Shown here piece by piece: positions 31,453-33,421 of a DNA stretch of 33,421 bases. The notes below the pieces were generated by a model. That model ran no database searches and was not told where the DNA came from. It saw only the letters and a list, made by a program, of their open reading frames with translations. The position numbers and the translations under genes are program-made. Origin of the DNA: Fibrobacter sp. (GTDB lineage Bacteria; Fibrobacterota; Fibrobacteria; Fibrobacterales; Fibrobacteraceae); contig JAGCPZ010000041.1 of assembly GCA_017965445.1 (NCBI GenBank), forward strand, positions 1 through 33,421, written 5' to 3'. Position 1 is the first letter of the stretch, and each line of letters starts with the position of its first letter.

Positions 31453-32745
31453 TTATTCCGGAGCATCAAACGAAGTCGGAATTTTCGGCGTATCCGTATC
31501 ATTATGAATGAACGAGAAACCGCTAATCTTGCCCGTTTTGCGGTCAACCGTTCCAGTCTGTACCTGACCATACATACTTGTCGTAGAGCCTGTGTGCAAG
31601 AACGTATTGTTGTGAATCATCATATAGTAGCCGTAAACGTCCCAGGTGCCCGACTTGAGTTCGACTCTCTTTGAGCCTTCGAATGCTTCCAGCTTGGAAG
31701 TTCCGTCGGCTTTCAACGTAAATGTCCAATAGATACCGTCTTTAGTCGCCACCCATTCGCCGGCAAAATCTTTGGCATCTTCGTAATCGTACTCGACATC
31801 TTCAACCGTACAGTCCATGCTCTCGCCATTGTACGCCGTAATCTTATTGTCAGTGCCCACGGAATAAGTGAGCAACGTACGAATCTCCCCCGCATAGTAG
31901 AGCGGGATCATCAACAGCGTGCTGCGCTGGACATCATAGTGGCCAGCATTCCAGTTCACTACTTGGCCATTGATCGACGTTTCATAAATATACGAACTGT
32001 CGAAGAACTTGAAGGTCCTCGTAGAATCACCATCGACACATTCATAAATCTTGTCCCGAATCACTTCGGCCTTGGAGATCTTGTCCTTCTGAACAGCGAC
32101 GCTAGCCTTAATCGCTTCGCTGTAATCGCCACCGTCTACAGAGTACAAAATTATGTCGTCTTCATCGGCATTATCGCCTTCTTTGACCACGAACGAAATC
32201 TTGAAGCCGACCTTACATTTATCCACAATCTTTTGAGCTGCATCGGTTGTGGAATACCGCAAGCCAGTTCCCAAGCCATTATCAATATAAAAACTTACCA
32301 CACCACCTGCAAAATCCGTATAGGTGACTACCCACAATTCGTCCGGAATGCGGAGGGCAAAAACGCCCTGCTTGCTGCCGGTCGACAGGTAGACCGTCTG
32401 GTCGAACAGTTTGAGTTCGTAGTTCTTCTGTAAATCGGTGAGTTTCGCGGCACGGGTCCCTTCCGGAAGCACTATCGAAGATGAAGAAACTTCAGAAGAC
32501 GAAGACTTCGGGGATTCGCTCGAAGAGGACTTGGAATCTTCTTTCGCAGAAGAAGAAGACTTCCCTGAAGATTTTTCACTGGACGAGGACTTGCCACCTT
32601 TCTTGGACGAAGAAGACTTGGCGTCCTTTTCGGAAGAAGAGGATTCTTCGGAAGAAGGGTCTGCAGAAGTGGAAGAACTGTCATCGCCGCAAGCAGCAAA
32701 CATAAACGTCGATAAAATCAAGAGTGCAAGGAATTTATTTTTCAT
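31453..32745 (-). CDS. poly-serine lipoprotein, 430 aa
   Basis: Lipobox FAAC (Cys19), then about 75 residues of Ser-, Lys- and Glu-rich linker (SSSSE/SSSSK blocks), the kind typical of Fibrobacter surface lipoproteins. The remaining 330 residues are beta-rich, with FAGEWVATKDGIYWTFTLKADG and GTWDVYGYYMMI near the C-terminus, reminiscent of lipocalin-like repeated strands in other such proteins. No catalytic motif seen. Function unknown; surface exposed by inference. Confidence 0.82.
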   Translation of the reverse strand: MKNKFLALLILSTFMFAACGDDSSSTSADPSSEESSSSEKDAKSSSSKKGGKSSSSEKSSGKSSSSAKEDSKSSSSESPKSSSSEVSSSSIVLPEGTRAAKLTDLQKNYELKLFDQTVYLSTGSKQGVFALRIPDELWVVTYTDFAGGVVSFYIDNGLGTGLRYSTTDAAQKIVDKCKVGFKISFVVKEGDNADEDDIILYSVDGGDYSEAIKASVAVQKDKISKAEVIRDKIYECVDGDSTRTFKFFDSSYIYETSINGQVVNWNAGHYDVQRSTLLMIPLYYAGEIRTLLTYSVGTDNKITAYNGESMDCTVEDVEYDYEDAKDFAGEWVATKDGIYWTFTLKADGTSKLEAFEGSKRVELKSGTWDVYGYYMMIHNNTFLHTGSTTSMYGQVQTGTVDRKTGKISGFSFIHNDTDTPKIPTSFDAPE

Positions 32746-32779
32746 ACGTCAAATATAGTTTATCCAAAACGTTTTTCAA

Positions 32780-32810
32780 CACAAAAATCACCCCGCTCGA
32801 CTGAGCGGGG
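32780..32810 (-). terminator. Rho-independent terminator of gapA
   Basis: CCCCGCTC (32791-32798) and GAGCGGGG (32803-32810) form a perfect 8-bp stem with a 4-nt loop. On the minus strand the stem is followed by TGATTTTTGT. It is 70 bp after the gapA stop. Confidence 0.85.
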
Positions 32811-32828
32811 CTTAAACTTTTTAGCGGA

Positions 32829-32857
32829 GGTGCGGATATCTAAGTTGCGTCCGCACC
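32829..32857. repeat. inverted repeat between gapA and its terminator
   Basis: GGTGCGGA (32829-32836) and TCCGCACC (32850-32857) are perfect arms with a 13-nt loop. It may stabilise the gapA mRNA 3' end or act as a first terminator stem; a T run is lacking. Confidence 0.6.
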
Positions 32858-32879
32858 ACTAACACTAATCGAGCCTAAA

Positions 32880-33421
<542 letters not shown>

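Overview
The window looks like a chromosomal segment of a Fibrobacter-type bacterium (Fibrobacterota). The support is indirect but consistent: lipoproteins with long poly-serine linkers after the lipobox cysteine, a lipid-anchored GH45 cellulase, a giant secreted protein with a C-terminal type IX secretion (T9SS)-like sorting domain, a PorV/PorQ-like outer-membrane protein, and moderate GC. Both ends cut housekeeping genes: leuD at the left edge (+) and gapA at the right edge (-).

Region 1 (about 0.5-10.9 kb) is accessory DNA. Its backbone is a family of L,D-transpeptidase-like lipoproteins present as three intact copies (1607-2128, 7646-8170, 9859-10380) and one 5'-truncated remnant (6001-6312). 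Between the copies lie different cargoes: a HigBA-like toxin-antitoxin operon with a small third gene, an SDR oxidoreductase, a set of unknown small membrane and lipoprotein genes (one split by a frameshift at in-phase A_AAA_AAA sites), a P-loop ATPase gene bracketed by two identical 27-bp palindromic sequences, a small Cys-containing lipoprotein, and a GH45 endoglucanase lipoprotein. The start of the truncated transpeptidase remnant is fused to a copy of the GH45 leader and start codon, which suggests an old duplication of the GH45-transpeptidase pair followed by an internal deletion. Two 63-bp direct repeats flank a secreted orphan gene at the far left.

Region 2 (10.9-15.1 kb) holds ordinary small genes: a GNAT acetyltransferase, a PH-domain membrane protein, two unknown envelope genes, an iron-type superoxide dismutase, and a pair of single-pass membrane proteins.

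Region 3 (15.1-31.4 kb) is about cell-surface glycans and secretion. A short + strand operon carries an unknown gene, a GT2 glycosyltransferase, and a glycan-synthesis protein that contains an in-frame 3x30-bp tandem repeat resembling an intergenic palindromic element. Next comes an 8-kb gene for a 2665-residue surface protein (GLUG-like beta-helix, six beta-repeat domains of about 200 residues, T9SS-like C-terminus). Upstream of it, on the same strand, are a GT2 glycosyltransferase, a Wzx-type flippase and a DegT-family sugar aminotransferase, then tRNA-Lys. A PorV/PorQ-like protein and a divergent glycosyltransferase-like protein follow on the + strand.

Region 4 (31.4 kb to the end) has a poly-serine lipoprotein and the 3' part of gapA with its terminator. 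No rRNA, CRISPR array, transposase or integrase was seen.
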